Of a stretch of 6,335 bases of DNA, positions 6,119 through 6,335 are shown piece by piece (the first letter of the stretch is position 1; each line of letters starts with the position of its first letter). This DNA comes from Prevotellaceae bacterium UBA5903 (GTDB lineage: Bacteria; Bacteroidota; Bacteroidia; Bacteroidales; Bacteroidaceae), in assembly GCA_002431845.1 (NCBI GenBank), contig DJEH01000015.1:27516-33850 (forward strand), written 5' to 3'. The notes under the pieces were generated by a model. The model saw nothing but the letters and a program-made list of their open reading frames with translations. It ran no database searches and had not been told where the DNA came from. Position numbers and translations under genes: made by a program.

Positions 6119-6244
6119 TAAATTAATTTTGAATACCTACTTATTACCTTAAGTGTAGTTCTATAACACAGAGTTATTGAATACAGACGGAATAAATAAT
6201 ATGGATTTTTATATGGCGTTCGTATAATTCATATTATCCGTGTT

Positions 6245-6334
6245 CTATTTACTTGAAGCTTCAGTAAGCACCTGATTAAACAATCCGTATATATCCAAGC
6301 AAGCATACGAATGTAGTTGGCGTATCACGGCCGT
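6245..6334 (-). CDS. Possible 3' end of an unrecognised gene, cut by window edge
   Basis: On the minus strand one frame is open from the right edge for 29 codons and then stops at TAG (6245-6247). It would encode a tail beginning TAVIRQLHSYACLDIYGLF and ending EASSK. The composition looks protein-like (mixed hydrophobic and polar, charged end), and base composition changes from AT-rich downstream to richer here. The same strand's next frame stops after 19 codons, so 29 open codons is only weak evidence. I do not recognise the family. If real, its direction agrees with every other gene in the window, and the AT-rich stretch to its left would be its 3' flank. Confidence 0.35.
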   Translation of the reverse strand, partial: TAVIRQLHSYACLDIYGLFNQVLTEASSK

Positions 6335-6335
6335 G

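Larger units (their letters stand above)
5590..6244. other. AT-rich intergenic region with inverted repeats, no convincing gene
   Basis: About 650 bases without a persuasive reading frame on either strand. It holds the phased palindrome array at 5887-5953 and a long-looped inverted repeat at 6061-6118. It also holds a small 6-bp hairpin at 5798-5813 (GCTATT/AATAGC) and a 4-bp one at 5866-5878. Isolated -7-like boxes (TAnnTTTG) occur on the plus strand at 5683, 5705, 5931 and 6124, none with a good -33 partner. It may contain an untranslated RNA or regulatory sites for a gene outside the window. I recognise no tRNA or other known RNA. Confidence 0.5.

Noticed and set aside
6326..6335. 10-bp palindrome CACGGCCGTG at the extreme right
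   Set aside because: Short, at the cut edge and possibly coding; could not be judged as a recombination or inverted terminal site.

Overview
The window reads as chromosomal DNA from a Bacteroidota species, most likely order Bacteroidales and close to Prevotella. Three things point there. The genes lack clear Shine-Dalgarno sequences. TAnnTTTG-type -7 promoter boxes lie upstream of the genes. The order rsmH, FtsL-like gene, FtsI-type penicillin-binding protein uses the Bacteroidota form of FtsL. No species can be named from the sequence alone.

All recognised genes lie on the minus strand, so they are read from high to low coordinates. From right to left: a possible 3' end of an unknown gene (about 6245-6334); an AT-rich stretch of about 650 bases with no convincing gene but several inverted repeats (5590-6244); rlpA, a secreted double-psi beta-barrel protein (4767-5378) with a well-spaced promoter at 5558-5589; a spacer with two stem-loops (4654-4691 and 4715-4749); an M20 metallohydrolase of the ArgE type (3483-4538); a 198-base promoter region (3285-3482); then the head of the division and cell-wall (dcw) cluster: rsmH (2313-3284), a long-tailed FtsL-like gene (1722-2228) and the first 549 codons of ftsI (1-1649), which runs off the left edge.

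The left half is one functional unit. RsmH methylates 16S rRNA, while the FtsL-like protein and FtsI belong to the septal peptidoglycan synthesis machinery. The three genes have gaps of 72-84 bases and no obvious terminators, so they are probably co-transcribed from promoters at 3360-3430. mraZ, the usual first gene of the cluster, is absent. rlpA also concerns the cell envelope. The ArgE-like enzyme is metabolic, probably arginine biosynthesis, and looks like an independent unit.

Most of the window is ordinary core genome. The signal least explained by known features is at 5887-5953. There, TGAGT/ACTCA half-sites recur in alternating orientation exactly every 11 bp. They form a perfect 30-bp palindrome overlapped by a second perfect 11-bp stem. 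This looks like an operator array or a switchable RNA structure, but no regulator or target gene is visible. I found no CRISPR array, tRNA, rRNA or complete mobile element.
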